Of a stretch of 64,000 nt of DNA, positions 52,509 to 62,661 are shown piece after piece. The stretch's first letter is position 1; the number at the start of each line of letters is the position of its first letter. The notes under the pieces are model-generated. The model made no database searches and was not told where the DNA came from. It saw only the letters and a program-made list of their open reading frames with translations. Source of the DNA: Irineochytrium annulatum. Lineage: Eukaryota; Chytridiomycota; Chytridiomycetes; Chytridiales; Chytridiaceae. The stretch lies in assembly GCA_027600665.1 (NCBI GenBank), contig JADGJL010000001.1, positions 1 through 64,000 on the forward strand, in the 5' to 3' direction. A program made the position numbers and the translations under genes.

Positions 52509-53840
52509 CTACATTTGAACTTTGCCCAGCAGAGTTCCGACACTCCCCTTACGCCCTTCTTCCTCATCTGCAAAAGTAGCATCCTGCATTCCCTTCTGTA
52601 CGTTTACAGTTAACAATACTGCAATTCCGGCGACGAAAAAGAAAATGAGGGACAGAATTCCCCAACGTGTAGAACCTGTTATTTGCCCAACATAACCAAA
52701 CACAAAGGGACCGAAGATCGAAGAGAATTTGCCTGTAATATTCACGAATCCAAAATACTCACCTGTTCTGCCAGCTGGCATCAGATTGCTGAACATGGAA
52801 CGAGCTGTGGATTGACTTACACCCTGCACGACACCAACCAATCCAGCGAGCATATAGAAGTGAATCGCTTGTGTCATGAAATAACCGAGAATTACGATAC
52901 ATATGTATACAGATAAACTGAAGATCAATACCCGCTTCGCTCCCCAGCGCTGTGCCCAGGCTCCCAGTAACAAGGTGCAAGGAAAACCGATAAACTGGGT
53001 TAACAGTAGCGCCAACATCAAGTCGGCTGTACCTATGCCTATACTTGTCCCGTAGATCGTAGCCATCAGAATGATGGTATTAATGCCGTCATTAAAAAAC
53101 CAGAAAGCCACCAGCATGCGGATTAACTGGGGAAAACGCCTCATCTGACGAAAGGTTTGCCGTAGTCTGCGAACACCCACCGCAGCATACCCTTTCCACG
53201 TGCCGGGCAGATCTGGTGATGCTGGCCGTCTCGGAGCATGGCGAAAGATCGGTATTGAGAACAAAAACCACCACAGCGACACGGAGATAAAAGCTAGCCT
53301 TGTGCCTGCCAATGTACTGCTCATCCCGAACCAGCCCGGTTGCTGAATCATCAGCATGTTCACTGCAAATAGCAAACCTCCTCCAATGTAACCATAGGCA
53401 TAACCTTTGGAAGATATCATGTCTCTTCGTTCCACAGGTACCAGATCCGGCAGCATGGCATCGTAAAAGGTATTACCACCTGCAAAACCAATCGTAGATA
53501 TGACCAGTAATGCGGAAGCAAGTAACCAGTCCCCTTCTCCGATTGCGCTGAATCCCAATGTGGCAAGGACACCAATGATTGCAAATATACGCAGGAAGTC
53601 GCCCTTCCGTCCTGACAAATCAGCCAGCGTGCCAAGCAGCGGTGTTAGCAGAGCTACGCACAACATGCCAATGGAATGGGTATAGGCCAGGTAGGATGCG
53701 GCCGTATCTGTATCCAGCGTAGCCGCAGCAACCGAAGCATAGAATACAGGCAGTACTGCTGCCAGCACAGTTGTCGCATATGCCGAGTTGGCCCAATCAT
53801 ACATAATCCAAGCCTTGATCGCCTTTTTATTCACATACAT
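52509..53840 (-). CDS. MFS transporter of the UMF1/Atg22-like family
   Basis: 443 residues with about twelve membrane segments. The family signature is the start KAIKAWIMYDWANSAYATTVLAAVLPVFY, followed by GNTFYDAMLPDLV and GVVQGVSQSTARSMFSNLMPAGRTGEYFGF. Bacterial members are uncharacterised permeases related to Atg22. It is transcribed toward the lasso operon but separated by its promoter region, so it need not belong to it. Confidence 0.85.
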   Translation of the reverse strand: MYVNKKAIKAWIMYDWANSAYATTVLAAVLPVFYASVAAATLDTDTAASYLAYTHSIGMLCVALLTPLLGTLADLSGRKGDFLRIFAIIGVLATLGFSAIGEGDWLLASALLVISTIGFAGGNTFYDAMLPDLVPVERRDMISSKGYAYGYIGGGLLFAVNMLMIQQPGWFGMSSTLAGTRLAFISVSLWWFLFSIPIFRHAPRRPASPDLPGTWKGYAAVGVRRLRQTFRQMRRFPQLIRMLVAFWFFNDGINTIILMATIYGTSIGIGTADLMLALLLTQFIGFPCTLLLGAWAQRWGAKRVLIFSLSVYICIVILGYFMTQAIHFYMLAGLVGVVQGVSQSTARSMFSNLMPAGRTGEYFGFVNITGKFSSIFGPFVFGYVGQITGSTRWGILSLIFFFVAGIAVLLTVNVQKGMQDATFADEEEGRKGSVGTLLGKVQM

Positions 53841-54141
53841 CCTTCCTTTTCATGCATCTCTATAGTCTGTGTTTAGAGAATCAAAAGTGGACTTTTTAAA
53901 CAACCTCTATCAGATGCCAGATCGATGTCTTTCTCCTATTGTAAAGGAAGGATATCACACTTGTTCACTGTTTATGTAAAAAATGGAGCCGTTCTGTTCT
54001 TACGACACACCTCACCTCTGAGGTGAACTTGTGTAATTGTATCATTTTATATCCACTCTCATCACATATCGTCCTCGCCCGTGAATATACTTAATTACCG
54101 ACAGGCCAAACTGTGCCGCGTAATCAATGGGGGGTGCCTAC
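53841..54141. other. Divergent MFS/yhbH control region
   Basis: 301 bases without a gene. It contains the perfect 15-base palindrome TCACCTCTGAGGTGA (54012-54026). On the plus strand TTATAT (54047-54052) and CATATCGT (54065-54072) resemble a mother-cell sigma-E promoter before yhbH. Confidence 0.45.
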
Positions 54142-55311
54142 ATGTCAAATTCACACCAGCCTTACTCGTTCGTCGTGTCGAAGGAAGATTGGTCGCTTCA
54201 CCGCAAAGGGTACCAGGACCAACAGCGCCATCAGCAAAAGGTGAAAGATGTCATCAAGCAGAATCTGCCTGATCTGATTACGGAAGAAAACATCATCATG
54301 TCTGATGGAAAACAAATCATCAAGGTACCAATCCGCAGTCTGGATGAGTACCGTTTTGTGTATAACTACCAGAAGCAAAAACATGTCGGTCAAGGAGACG
54401 GTGACAGTCAGGTCGGAGACGTCATCGGTCGTGATCCCTCTGCTTCGCAGAAACCCGGCAAAGGCGAAAAGGCTGGTGATCAGCCGGGCCATGATATTGT
54501 GGAAGCCGAAGTTAGTATTGAGGAATTGGAAGATATGCTCTTCGCTGAGCTGGAATTACCCGATCTGAAGCAGAAAGATAAAGACTTGATTGAGACACAT
54601 ACGGTGGTATTCAACGATATTCGCAAAAAAGGCATGCAGTCCAATATTGACAAGAAACGTACCATTCTGGAGAATCTGCGTCGCAATGCAACAACCGGTA
54701 CGCCGGGCATCCATCATATCAGTCCAGATGACCTCCGCTACAAGACATGGGAAGACAAAATTATTCCGCAATCCAATGCCGTTATTATTGCCATGATGGA
54801 TACATCCGGGTCTATGGGTTCGTTTGAGAAATACTGCGCGCGCAGCTTTTTCTTCTGGATGACCCGTTTTCTACGCCGTCAGTATGAGAAAGTCGAGATT
54901 GTTTTCCTCGCCCATCATACGGAAGCCAAGGAAGTTACTGAAGAAGAGTTCTTTACCCGTGGCGAGAGCGGAGGCACCATCTGCTCCTCTGTATATATGA
55001 AGGCGTTGGATATTATTGACAGCCGTTATCCACCTTCAAGCTACAACATCTACCCTTTCCACTTCTCTGACGGGGATAATCTAACCTCGGATAACGAACG
55101 GTGTGTGAAGCTGATCGGGGAGTTAATGAAACGCAGCAACATGTTTGGGTACGGCGAGGTGAATCAGTACAACCGCAGCAGCACACTGATGTCGGCTTAC
55201 CGTCATATCAAGATGGATCAGTTCATGTATTATGTGATCAAAGAAAAAGGCGAAGTGTACAAAGCTTTGCGCAGCTTTTTCCAGAAAAGGGAAGGAGGCA
55301 GCGTTAGATGA
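54142..55311 (+). CDS. yhbH: Sporulation protein YhbH
   Basis: 389 residues from the ATG at 54142 behind GGGGGGTG. It belongs to the YhbH/YeaH (DUF444) family, with a von Willebrand A-like domain whose metal site reads [12 protein letters not shown] near residues 225-235. Such proteins are linked to the PrkA kinase and SpoVR, but prkA is not in this window. It overlaps spoVR by four bases. Confidence 0.92.
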   Translation: MSNSHQPYSFVVSKEDWSLHRKGYQDQQRHQQKVKDVIKQNLPDLITEENIIMSDGKQIIKVPIRSLDEYRFVYNYQKQKHVGQGDGDSQVGDVIGRDPSASQKPGKGEKAGDQPGHDIVEAEVSIEELEDMLFAELELPDLKQKDKDLIETHTVVFNDIRKKGMQSNIDKKRTILENLRRNATTGTPGIHHISPDDLRYKTWEDKIIPQSNAVIIAMMDTSGSMGSFEKYCARSFFFWMTRFLRRQYEKVEIVFLAHHTEAKEVTEEEFFTRGESGGTICSSVYMKALDIIDSRYPPSSYNIYPFHFSDGDNLTSDNERCVKLIGELMKRSNMFGYGEVNQYNRSSTLMSAYRHIKMDQFMYYVIKEKGEVYKALRSFFQKREGGSVR

Positions 55312-56744
55312 CAGATGAGATTCGCGACCTCGAATACGCCATTGCCGAGATTATGGAGATTGCCAATGGATTCGGCCTGGATTATTACCCCATGCGGTAC
55401 GAAATCTGCCCATCGGATATTATTTATACCTTTGGAGCTTATGGCATGCCGACCCGATTCAGTCACTGGAGCTTCGGCAAAACTTTTCATAAGATGAAAA
55501 TGCAATACGATTTTGGACTCAGCAAAATTTATGAGCTTGTCATCAATTCCAACCCTTGTTATGCCTTCCTGCTGGATGGCAATTCCCTGATTCAGAACAA
55601 ATTGATCGTAGCCCACGTCCTGGCCCACTGCGATTTTTTCAAAAACAATGCCCGCTTCTCCAAGTCCAACCGTAATATGGTCGAAAGCATGGCCGCTACG
55701 GCCGACCGGATCAGCAATTATGAGATGGAGTATGGAACGGAAGCTGTTGAAGCATTTATCGATGCTGTCATTGCCATTCAGGAGCATGTAGACCCACAGC
55801 TGATTAAACCCCGCCATTTGGACAAACAACGCTATATGGAGATGAAAATGCGGGAGCAGCGCGGTGAGAAAGCACCCCGGCCGGAAGGTCGCTATGATGA
55901 TCTCTGGTCACTTGATGATGTGCAGACCGAAGAATCACCCGCCGAAGGTATTCAGGTTCATCACTTTCCGCCTGAACCGGAGAAGGATGTCATGTGGTTT
56001 ATTCAGGAATTCTCGGAAGTATTGACCGACTGGCAGCGGGATATCATGAGTATGATGCGTGAAGAGATGTTATATTTCTGGCCACAGATGGAAACCAAAA
56101 TCATGAATGAAGGCTGGGCATCTTACTGGCATCAACGCATTATCCGTGAACTCGATCTGAACAGTGAAGACACGATTGAATTCGCGAAGCTCAACTCCTC
56201 TGTCGTGCAGCCATCCAAACAAAGTCTGAATCCGTATTATCTGGGACTGAAGATTTTCGAGGATATTGAACGGCGTTGGGATAACCCCACCCGTGAAGAA
56301 CAGGAACGTTGGGGCCGCAAACCAGGGCAAGGTCGTGCCAAAATGTTCGAGGTACGTGAATTCGATTCCGATACCTCTTTTATCCGCAATTACATGACCA
56401 AGCAATTGACCGAAGATCTCGACCTCTACGTATTTGAGAAAAAAGGACCGGACTGGAAAATCACCGACAAGTCCTGGGAGAACATTCGGGATCAGCTCGT
56501 ATTTTCACGTGTCAACGGGGGATCACCTTATCTGGTCGTGCAAGATGCTGACTATCTGCGGACAGGTGAACTCGTACTGAAACATCAATATGAGGGCATC
56601 GAGCTGGATTTAAAATACATGGAACGCACGTTGCCTTATCTGTATCGCCTCTGGGGGCGTACGGTACATGTAGAGACACGTGTAGAGGATAAACCGATCT
56701 GGTTTACGTATGATGGTAAGAAGCATCACCGCAAGTTTATGTGA
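55308..56744 (+). CDS. spoVR: SpoVR family protein
   Basis: 478 residues, full length for SpoVR, with family segments [42 protein letters not shown] and [18 protein letters not shown]. SpoVR affects spore cortex formation in Bacillus. Its start overlaps the yhbH stop (ATGA), and a strong terminator follows. Confidence 0.94.
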   Translation: MTDEIRDLEYAIAEIMEIANGFGLDYYPMRYEICPSDIIYTFGAYGMPTRFSHWSFGKTFHKMKMQYDFGLSKIYELVINSNPCYAFLLDGNSLIQNKLIVAHVLAHCDFFKNNARFSKSNRNMVESMAATADRISNYEMEYGTEAVEAFIDAVIAIQEHVDPQLIKPRHLDKQRYMEMKMREQRGEKAPRPEGRYDDLWSLDDVQTEESPAEGIQVHHFPPEPEKDVMWFIQEFSEVLTDWQRDIMSMMREEMLYFWPQMETKIMNEGWASYWHQRIIRELDLNSEDTIEFAKLNSSVVQPSKQSLNPYYLGLKIFEDIERRWDNPTREEQERWGRKPGQGRAKMFEVREFDSDTSFIRNYMTKQLTEDLDLYVFEKKGPDWKITDKSWENIRDQLVFSRVNGGSPYLVVQDADYLRTGELVLKHQYEGIELDLKYMERTLPYLYRLWGRTVHVETRVEDKPIWFTYDGKKHHRKFM

Positions 56745-56799
56745 GGTTATGATAAATGCTTATATCGTGAACGATATCATTAAAAGATATGATACCAAA

Positions 56800-56838
56800 A
56801 AGCGGCAAGTTCCCGACATACACGGGAACTTGCCGCTT
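56800..56838. terminator. Terminator between spoVR and the GGDEF-EAL gene
   Basis: A perfect 16-base stem (56800-56815 with 56823-56838) has a seven-base loop and A/T runs on both sides. It serves both convergent genes. Confidence 0.9.
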
Positions 56839-56851
56839 GGCATACAAAAAA

Positions 56852-59332
56852 TTAGGAAGGTAACGCTGGTGTACCATTACCCTGCAATCGCAGCGGCACA
56901 AAAAAATCATGCTCCACTTCACTCGCAGGCAGCGGACGACTGAAATAATATCCCTGAATTTCCCGGCAGTCATTCTGCATCAGAATATCGAGTTGGCCTT
57001 TCGTCTCAATGCCTTCGGCAATCACTTCCATCTTGAGATTCTGTGCCATCGATATAATGGTCGCCACAATCGCCTGATCGCTGTGACTCTCTGTAATGTC
57101 CGTCACGAATGAACGATCAATCTTAAGCTTGTGAATCGGGAAATGCTTCAGATAACTCAGGGAACTGTATCCCGTACCGAAATCATCCAAGCTGATTTTG
57201 ACACCCAGTGCATTAAGTTCATTCAGAATTGCTGTAGATACCGTTGCATCCATCATCATGCTCTCTGTAATCTCCAGCTCCAGATAACGTGCCTCCAGTC
57301 CTGTCTCCAAGAGTGCATTCTTGACCTGTTCTACCAGGTTGGATTGATGGAACTGCTGGCTGGACAAGTTTACCGATACCGGAATGAGCGGCCCACCGCT
57401 GGCATGCCAGAGCTTCATCTGCCTGCACGCTTCGCGCAGCGTCCATTTCCCAATCTCATAGATCATACCTGTCTCTTCTGCAAGCGGGATGAACACATTG
57501 GGTGCAAGCAGCCCTTTAAGTGGATGGTTCCAACGTATAAGAGCCTCGACACCAATCATACGACTATCCTCGGTACGAATCTGCGGTTGATAGTACAGAA
57601 CCATCTCATCGCGTTCCAACGCTTTACGCAGGTATCCTTCCAGCTCAATGCGTTCATAAAGTTCCGAATCCAGTTGGGCCGTGTAAAATTGGAAGCCATT
57701 TTTGCCGTTCTTCTTCACTTCATACATGGCGGAGTCCGCATGTTTCAGCAAAGCATCGACGCCCACTCCATGATGGGGATACATCGCAATTCCAATGCTG
57801 GCGGTCACGTAAAAGTCATTTTCCTTCAAGCGATAGGGTAACTGAATGGCTTCAACAATCTGTTTAGCAAGTTCTGCCACTCTTACCTCTGTCGCTTGAT
57901 CATGGGTCACAACGAGTGTGAACTCGTCACCGCCCATGCGGGCCAGCATGACATTCTCCATAGCCAAGGGATCAGAAGCCTCTATGGCTTTCATAATCCG
58001 GTTGCTGACTTCTCTTAGAAATACATCTCCAACGGAGTGTCCCAAAGAGTCATTTATCATCTTGAATCGGTCTATATCCATCACCATAACAGCAAACGAA
58101 TGTCCTTTTTCTTCTGAAGATTGGATTGTACATGCCAGCACCTCATCCAGCTTGCGCCGATTGGGCAGCCCCGTCAACGGATCATGCAAAGCTTGGTGAC
58201 GAATATTCTCCTGAGCCTGCTTCTCCTCCGTAATGTCTTTGATCAGAATGTGGCTTCCCACATGATTACCATCAATGACAACCGGGACTACAACAATACT
58301 AAGGTCCAGAAGTTCACCCCGCACGTCTCTCATCTTGGCCATGTAATGCATCTGCTCCATCCCATGATCATCCCAATCAATGGAATCGAATTCACTGATC
58401 CATTCTATATCGATCTGCTGAACAATCTCATCAATGGAACGATTCATGACCCTTGTTTCAGGATAACCGGTGATTGTTGTTACCGCAGCATTAATGCCTT
58501 TGACAATGCCTTCCTTGTCTACTGAAATGATCGCATCCGAATGATTATGATACAGGGCCTGATACCATTGCTCGTTCTCATGAATCCGTCGATCCTTCTG
58601 GGACATACGCTGATTGATAAATATGCCGAATAACGTCAAGCCCAAGGCAATAAATGTGCCCGATGCGATCAGGTAGGCGAGAATACCGGGTTCAATCTGC
58701 ATCCCTGAACTTGCCATCGAGGCATTTGAATGATGGAACTGTGCGGCTGACATCCCTGTATAGTGCATGCCAGAGATTCCAACACCCATAATAAGACCGC
58801 TGCCCATCTTGTAAACCCAGGTATGTCTGGATTGATGATATCGGAAGAAAAACATGAGCCATAGTGCCGCAAATGAAGCAAGTGCTGCAATCAGAATGGA
58901 TAACATCACTCTGCCAGGTTCATATGTAACCGGAGTCGACATCGCTGCCATTCCCACATAATGCATTGAGCTGATTCCGACTGTCATAAGCACTCCAGCA
59001 ATCATGAGCTTGCTAATCCTGCCCGATTGTCTTCCCGCAATGTTCAAGGCTACCCCCGATGCGACAATAGCAAGTAGAACAGATAAAACGACCTTACCGG
59101 TGGAATAGGAGACTTGCGTAGGCAGAACAAAAGCCAGCATACCTACGAAATGCATGGACCAGATCCCCAGCCCCATCGAGACTGCACCGCAGGTAAGCCA
59201 TACATTCCGCGCCATCCCGCTAGCCTGACTTACACGGCCTGCAAGGTCAAGGGCTGCGTACGAAGCTAACGATGCAATAATATAGGATAAAATAACAAGT
59301 TCTAAGTTGTACGTACCATGTAGGTGCTCCAC
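56852..59332 (-). CDS. MHYT-PAS-GGDEF-EAL cyclic-di-GMP signalling protein
   Basis: 826 residues from a GTG at 59332 behind AAAGGACAG. The N-terminal 240 residues hold the seven-helix MHYT sensor with repeated MHFVGM, MHYVGM and MHYTGM motifs, thought to bind copper and sense gas. A PAS domain follows at about 250-370. The GGDEF domain has an intact MGGDEF, and the EAL domain has GVEALIRWNHP with the later DDFGTGYSSL. Both cyclase and phosphodiesterase sites look intact, so the net activity cannot be predicted. The layout resembles YkoW of B. subtilis. Confidence 0.92.
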   Translation of the reverse strand: MEHLHGTYNLELVILSYIIASLASYAALDLAGRVSQASGMARNVWLTCGAVSMGLGIWSMHFVGMLAFVLPTQVSYSTGKVVLSVLLAIVASGVALNIAGRQSGRISKLMIAGVLMTVGISSMHYVGMAAMSTPVTYEPGRVMLSILIAALASFAALWLMFFFRYHQSRHTWVYKMGSGLIMGVGISGMHYTGMSAAQFHHSNASMASSGMQIEPGILAYLIASGTFIALGLTLFGIFINQRMSQKDRRIHENEQWYQALYHNHSDAIISVDKEGIVKGINAAVTTITGYPETRVMNRSIDEIVQQIDIEWISEFDSIDWDDHGMEQMHYMAKMRDVRGELLDLSIVVVPVVIDGNHVGSHILIKDITEEKQAQENIRHQALHDPLTGLPNRRKLDEVLACTIQSSEEKGHSFAVMVMDIDRFKMINDSLGHSVGDVFLREVSNRIMKAIEASDPLAMENVMLARMGGDEFTLVVTHDQATEVRVAELAKQIVEAIQLPYRLKENDFYVTASIGIAMYPHHGVGVDALLKHADSAMYEVKKNGKNGFQFYTAQLDSELYERIELEGYLRKALERDEMVLYYQPQIRTEDSRMIGVEALIRWNHPLKGLLAPNVFIPLAEETGMIYEIGKWTLREACRQMKLWHASGGPLIPVSVNLSSQQFHQSNLVEQVKNALLETGLEARYLELEITESMMMDATVSTAILNELNALGVKISLDDFGTGYSSLSYLKHFPIHKLKIDRSFVTDITESHSDQAIVATIISMAQNLKMEVIAEGIETKGQLDILMQNDCREIQGYYFSRPLPASEVEHDFFVPLRLQGNGTPALPS

Positions 59333-59381
59333 TCACTCTGTCCTTTCAACCGGGAAATGCCTCATATGTATGCAAAAATGT

Positions 59382-59420
59382 AAAAAAGAAGCGAGTGCGC
59401 TGTCTGGATGACAGGCACTC
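59382..59420 (-). terminator. Probable terminator after the xylanase gene
   Basis: The stem GAGTGC-g-CTGTC with GACAG-GCACTC has one bulge and is followed on the minus strand by CTTCTTTTTT. It lies about 180 bases after the stop. Confidence 0.6.
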
Positions 59421-59597
59421 CCTCCGCATCATTTGACTCGTGACCACAGACTCAGTTGAAGCCGTTATCATACATTGGAACCCGTTTATTTGAATGTATA
59501 TAGTCTAAACGTCCCAGCCTTTAAAATCAACACTTATTTCCAGAAAAACGAGGTTTAATAGCTCACATTCTCATATTCTGATACACAGCTCAATATT

Positions 59598-62420
59598 CTA
59601 TTTGCGAGTCAGTAACAGACTGCCAAAACCGGAAGTATCCTGATAAGAATTACCTGATGAATCACTCCAGATGGACACACTGCTTCGCTTGCCATCCCCC
59701 GCGCCATCATCATTAACTTGAAGATCGAATCCAATCCATCGTTGCCCTTCAGCACGAACGCTATCTAGTGGGATTGCCACTTCAACGGTATACCCTCCGC
59801 TTGTTAATCGGGTAGCTGATTTGAAGTTTTCTTTCCGTGCATTTCCTCCAAAAGAAGCCTCATTATCAAAGTTAACCCGGTACTGGGCGTCATCCTCCTG
59901 ATAGAACGTTGTCTGATCTTTGTTTTGGTCAATAAAAATCTCGATCGAATCCTGCTCATGTGCATTAGAACTTAATTTGCTTCGCAGAGGATCTTTCACA
60001 TCTGCCAATACGTACAGGTATTTTTCATCCCATAACAGCTGTGCAGTCGCCGTTGCACCTGAGTTTCCGATGACCCAGACATCCGTTTTAACAGATGCAG
60101 CCTTTTTCCAGATGTCATCCTTTTTCGCATCAATTACAGGTTTGCCATACGTGACCTTCGTTTGTTTCAAGACAGAACCCAGCTTCAATTTCCCCCGGTT
60201 GGCTGGTTTATCAGGCTGTTGATTGGAAATATCATTCCAGACGATGGTAGCTGTCTTACCCGCAGCATATTCATCCGTAATCCGAAAATCTAAAGACAAG
60301 ACCTGGCCTTCGGCAAGTAAAGCAGCTGACATCGGCAGGGATGCATATACAACATAACCCGTTTTTGTCTCCTGTACGTTGTATGCATTCTTATCCTTGC
60401 CTTTACCGCCTTCCCGTTTGAACGTATATTGACCATTTGCAGACGGCGGATTTTTCTTCTTGGCAGTTAGATCAGCTTCAGAAGTGGCAGCGCCTGTACT
60501 CTTTACTTCTTCCGTGAGGAAAACCTGCACCTGATCCCCTTTGCGACGTGTGGTGTCCTTCACTTCCACTCGTAAATTCACCTTTTTGGCATCCCACATT
60601 ACACGGGCCTCACCCGTAACTGCGGATACACCATCTGCCAGATGATTAATTCCAAGCCCTTTCACAGCACCCCATAGAACATCTTCCTGTCCTTTGTGAT
60701 TTGGAAAAGAAGGGCTGGCCTTCAGTGCTGTCCACTCATTACGATAGATCGGAAGCGTGGTAGCATCCACCAGTGCCCAATAGGCCGGTTTTGCTTTCAA
60801 TTTACGATCAAACAGCAATGGTGCATCTTTGCGTCCTTTGACTGGATGATTATCAAGCCATGTACCGTCATCCGCAAGTCCCCAGACCGTAACACTGTCC
60901 ATGACACCACGTTTTCCCAGGTCGTCAAACAGATCGAACAGCTCACGATAACGATAAGCTTGCTGCAACATTAATTCATCCGTAACAGGCATCTCCTGCT
61001 CAGAATTACTTGAATAGATCGAAACGTCCAGCTCTGTAACCTGTACGTTCACACCAAGAGCGATCACTTTCTCAAAAGCCTCACGAATGAGCTTTACATC
61101 CGGTCCGTACATCGACACATGCATCTGAAATCCAACCGCATCAATCGGTGTTCCTTTGGCAAGCAGCTTCTCTACAAGCTTCACCATATCATTCACCTTG
61201 TTTCCATTGCCCTCCATTCCATAGTCATTAATCACTAATACAGCATCCGGGTCAGCCTCGCGTGCATATCGGAAAGCCAGCTCAATGTAATCACTGTCAT
61301 CTCCATCACCGTCCACATCCCCAATAATATCTCTCCATTTGGAACCACTCGCCTGATTGCGCAAGCCGCCTCCATCCGAGATGACTTCATTGACGACATC
61401 CCATGTATGAACCTTTCCTTTGTAACGAGTCACGATGGTCTGAATATGAGTTTTCATCCGTGCAAGCAACTGTTCACGCGTGGCAGGTTTGGAAGCATCA
61501 TTCGGATCGGTAAAGAACCAGTCTGGCACCTGACTATGCCATAACAGAGTATGACCTCTTACCTCCATGTCATTTGCTTCGGCAAAGTTCACCAGACGAT
61601 CTGCCTCTGACCAGACAAACTGCCCTTCCTTTGGTTGCATCGCATCCATTTTCATAAAGTTGCCGGCTGTAATACTATTAAAATGTTTGGTCAACAACTG
61701 GGAATGCGGATCTTCTGCATCCAGTGCAGACTGGTCGATTGCCGCTCCCATGGCATAGTTTTTTCCCACGACATCCACTAGATTCGGAATGTTCGGCTCT
61801 ATCTCTATTTTTTCGGCTTCGGTAATCAGAACATCATCCACGTAAAAAGTAATTGTATCTGCCGGCGTCACTTCCGCTGACGTCTTCCAGGGTGTCTCTG
61901 CATACATCCGGAATCCGGTGATGCCACTATTTTCCCCTGGAATCACCACATCCGCCTCGATTTTTTTCCATTGTCCTTTATTCAGGGTTGCAGAGGCAAA
62001 TGTAGCATATTCACGAGTTGAAGCGTCGTTATTGTACTCTTTCTCCAGTGAACCGTTAATGACCTGACTGTCAGGTCCTTCATCGTACATGGCCCAAAAC
62101 GAAATATGAACCGTGCTGCCCTTCTGTACATGGTCCATTACTTCAATTAAGGGTCCATGGAACGTTTCGGTACGGGAAGAGGTTCTCAGACTGCGTGTGC
62201 TGTCGTGACCTTGCGCTACGATATCAAGCTTTTCACTCGCCCGTGGACGCCATTGTCCCAACGCACCATCTTCAAAATTAGCCTCGAACAGCACTTCATC
62301 ATCGCCCGTCTTAACGTCAGCAGCCGCTTGAGCACGTGTCCCTCCTGTTCCCACACTCGGGAACAAACTGAAGATCAATACCGCCGACAAGCACAAGCTC
62401 CACCATTTTCTCAAATGCAT
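59598..62420 (-). CDS. Secreted endo-1,4-beta-xylanase, CBM22-GH10-CBM9-CBM9
   Basis: 940 residues from the ATG at 62420 behind AAGGAGGAG; the longer frame lacks this site. A signal peptide (MHLRKWWSLCLSAVLIFSLF, cleavage near residue 32) directs secretion. Residues about 42-205 are a CBM22-like domain, and 215-570 the GH10 catalytic domain with acid/base Glu345 (WDVVNEV) and nucleophile Glu463 (TELDVSI). Two CBM9-like domains follow to the C-terminus (VMWDAKKVNLRVEVKDTTRR and LLWDEKYLYVLADVKDP). No S-layer anchor is present. It cuts xylan backbone. Confidence 0.94.
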   Translation of the reverse strand: MHLRKWWSLCLSAVLIFSLFPSVGTGGTRAQAAADVKTGDDEVLFEANFEDGALGQWRPRASEKLDIVAQGHDSTRSLRTSSRTETFHGPLIEVMDHVQKGSTVHISFWAMYDEGPDSQVINGSLEKEYNNDASTREYATFASATLNKGQWKKIEADVVIPGENSGITGFRMYAETPWKTSAEVTPADTITFYVDDVLITEAEKIEIEPNIPNLVDVVGKNYAMGAAIDQSALDAEDPHSQLLTKHFNSITAGNFMKMDAMQPKEGQFVWSEADRLVNFAEANDMEVRGHTLLWHSQVPDWFFTDPNDASKPATREQLLARMKTHIQTIVTRYKGKVHTWDVVNEVISDGGGLRNQASGSKWRDIIGDVDGDGDDSDYIELAFRYAREADPDAVLVINDYGMEGNGNKVNDMVKLVEKLLAKGTPIDAVGFQMHVSMYGPDVKLIREAFEKVIALGVNVQVTELDVSIYSSNSEQEMPVTDELMLQQAYRYRELFDLFDDLGKRGVMDSVTVWGLADDGTWLDNHPVKGRKDAPLLFDRKLKAKPAYWALVDATTLPIYRNEWTALKASPSFPNHKGQEDVLWGAVKGLGINHLADGVSAVTGEARVMWDAKKVNLRVEVKDTTRRKGDQVQVFLTEEVKSTGAATSEADLTAKKKNPPSANGQYTFKREGGKGKDKNAYNVQETKTGYVVYASLPMSAALLAEGQVLSLDFRITDEYAAGKTATIVWNDISNQQPDKPANRGKLKLGSVLKQTKVTYGKPVIDAKKDDIWKKAASVKTDVWVIGNSGATATAQLLWDEKYLYVLADVKDPLRSKLSSNAHEQDSIEIFIDQNKDQTTFYQEDDAQYRVNFDNEASFGGNARKENFKSATRLTSGGYTVEVAIPLDSVRAEGQRWIGFDLQVNDDGAGDGKRSSVSIWSDSSGNSYQDTSGFGSLLLTRK

Positions 62421-62526
62421 CCGATCTCCTCCTTGGTTGTTTGTGAAGAGTAACCTCTGTTCTGTCATGCGTCCGCCCTTCACAAGTTCGTTGGGCAGGA
62501 TTGGATAGACATTATTCAACAGAAAT

Positions 62527-62545
62527 TGTAAGCACTTTCATTATA
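62527..62545 (-). promoter_or_regulatory. Xylanase promoter -10 and cre-like operator
   Basis: On the minus strand TATAAT (62540-62545) runs straight into TGAAAGTGCTTACA (62527-62540), which matches the cre core TGAAAGCGCTTTCA at 12 of 14 positions. Binding of CcpA or another LacI-family protein would block transcription. A convincing -35 is not visible. Confidence 0.6.
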
Positions 62546-62620
62546 CGATTGCCAGCAAACTTTGTTTACCCGTTAAACTATAGGACTTCTTCTAAAATCT
62601 TCACCATAATATAGAACGAC

Positions 62621-62646
62621 AAAAAGCACAGCTTGTTCGCTGTGCT
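62621..62646 (-). terminator. Terminator after the LacI-family gene
   Basis: A perfect eight-base stem (AGCACAGC with its complement) has a six-base loop and is followed on the minus strand by TTTTT. Confidence 0.8.
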
Positions 62647-62661
62647 ACGTGTGAAACGTCT

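Noticed and set aside
57131..57841. 236-codon plus-strand ORF opposite the GGDEF-EAL gene
   Set aside because: Antisense to conserved GGDEF and EAL motifs; composition is not protein-like.
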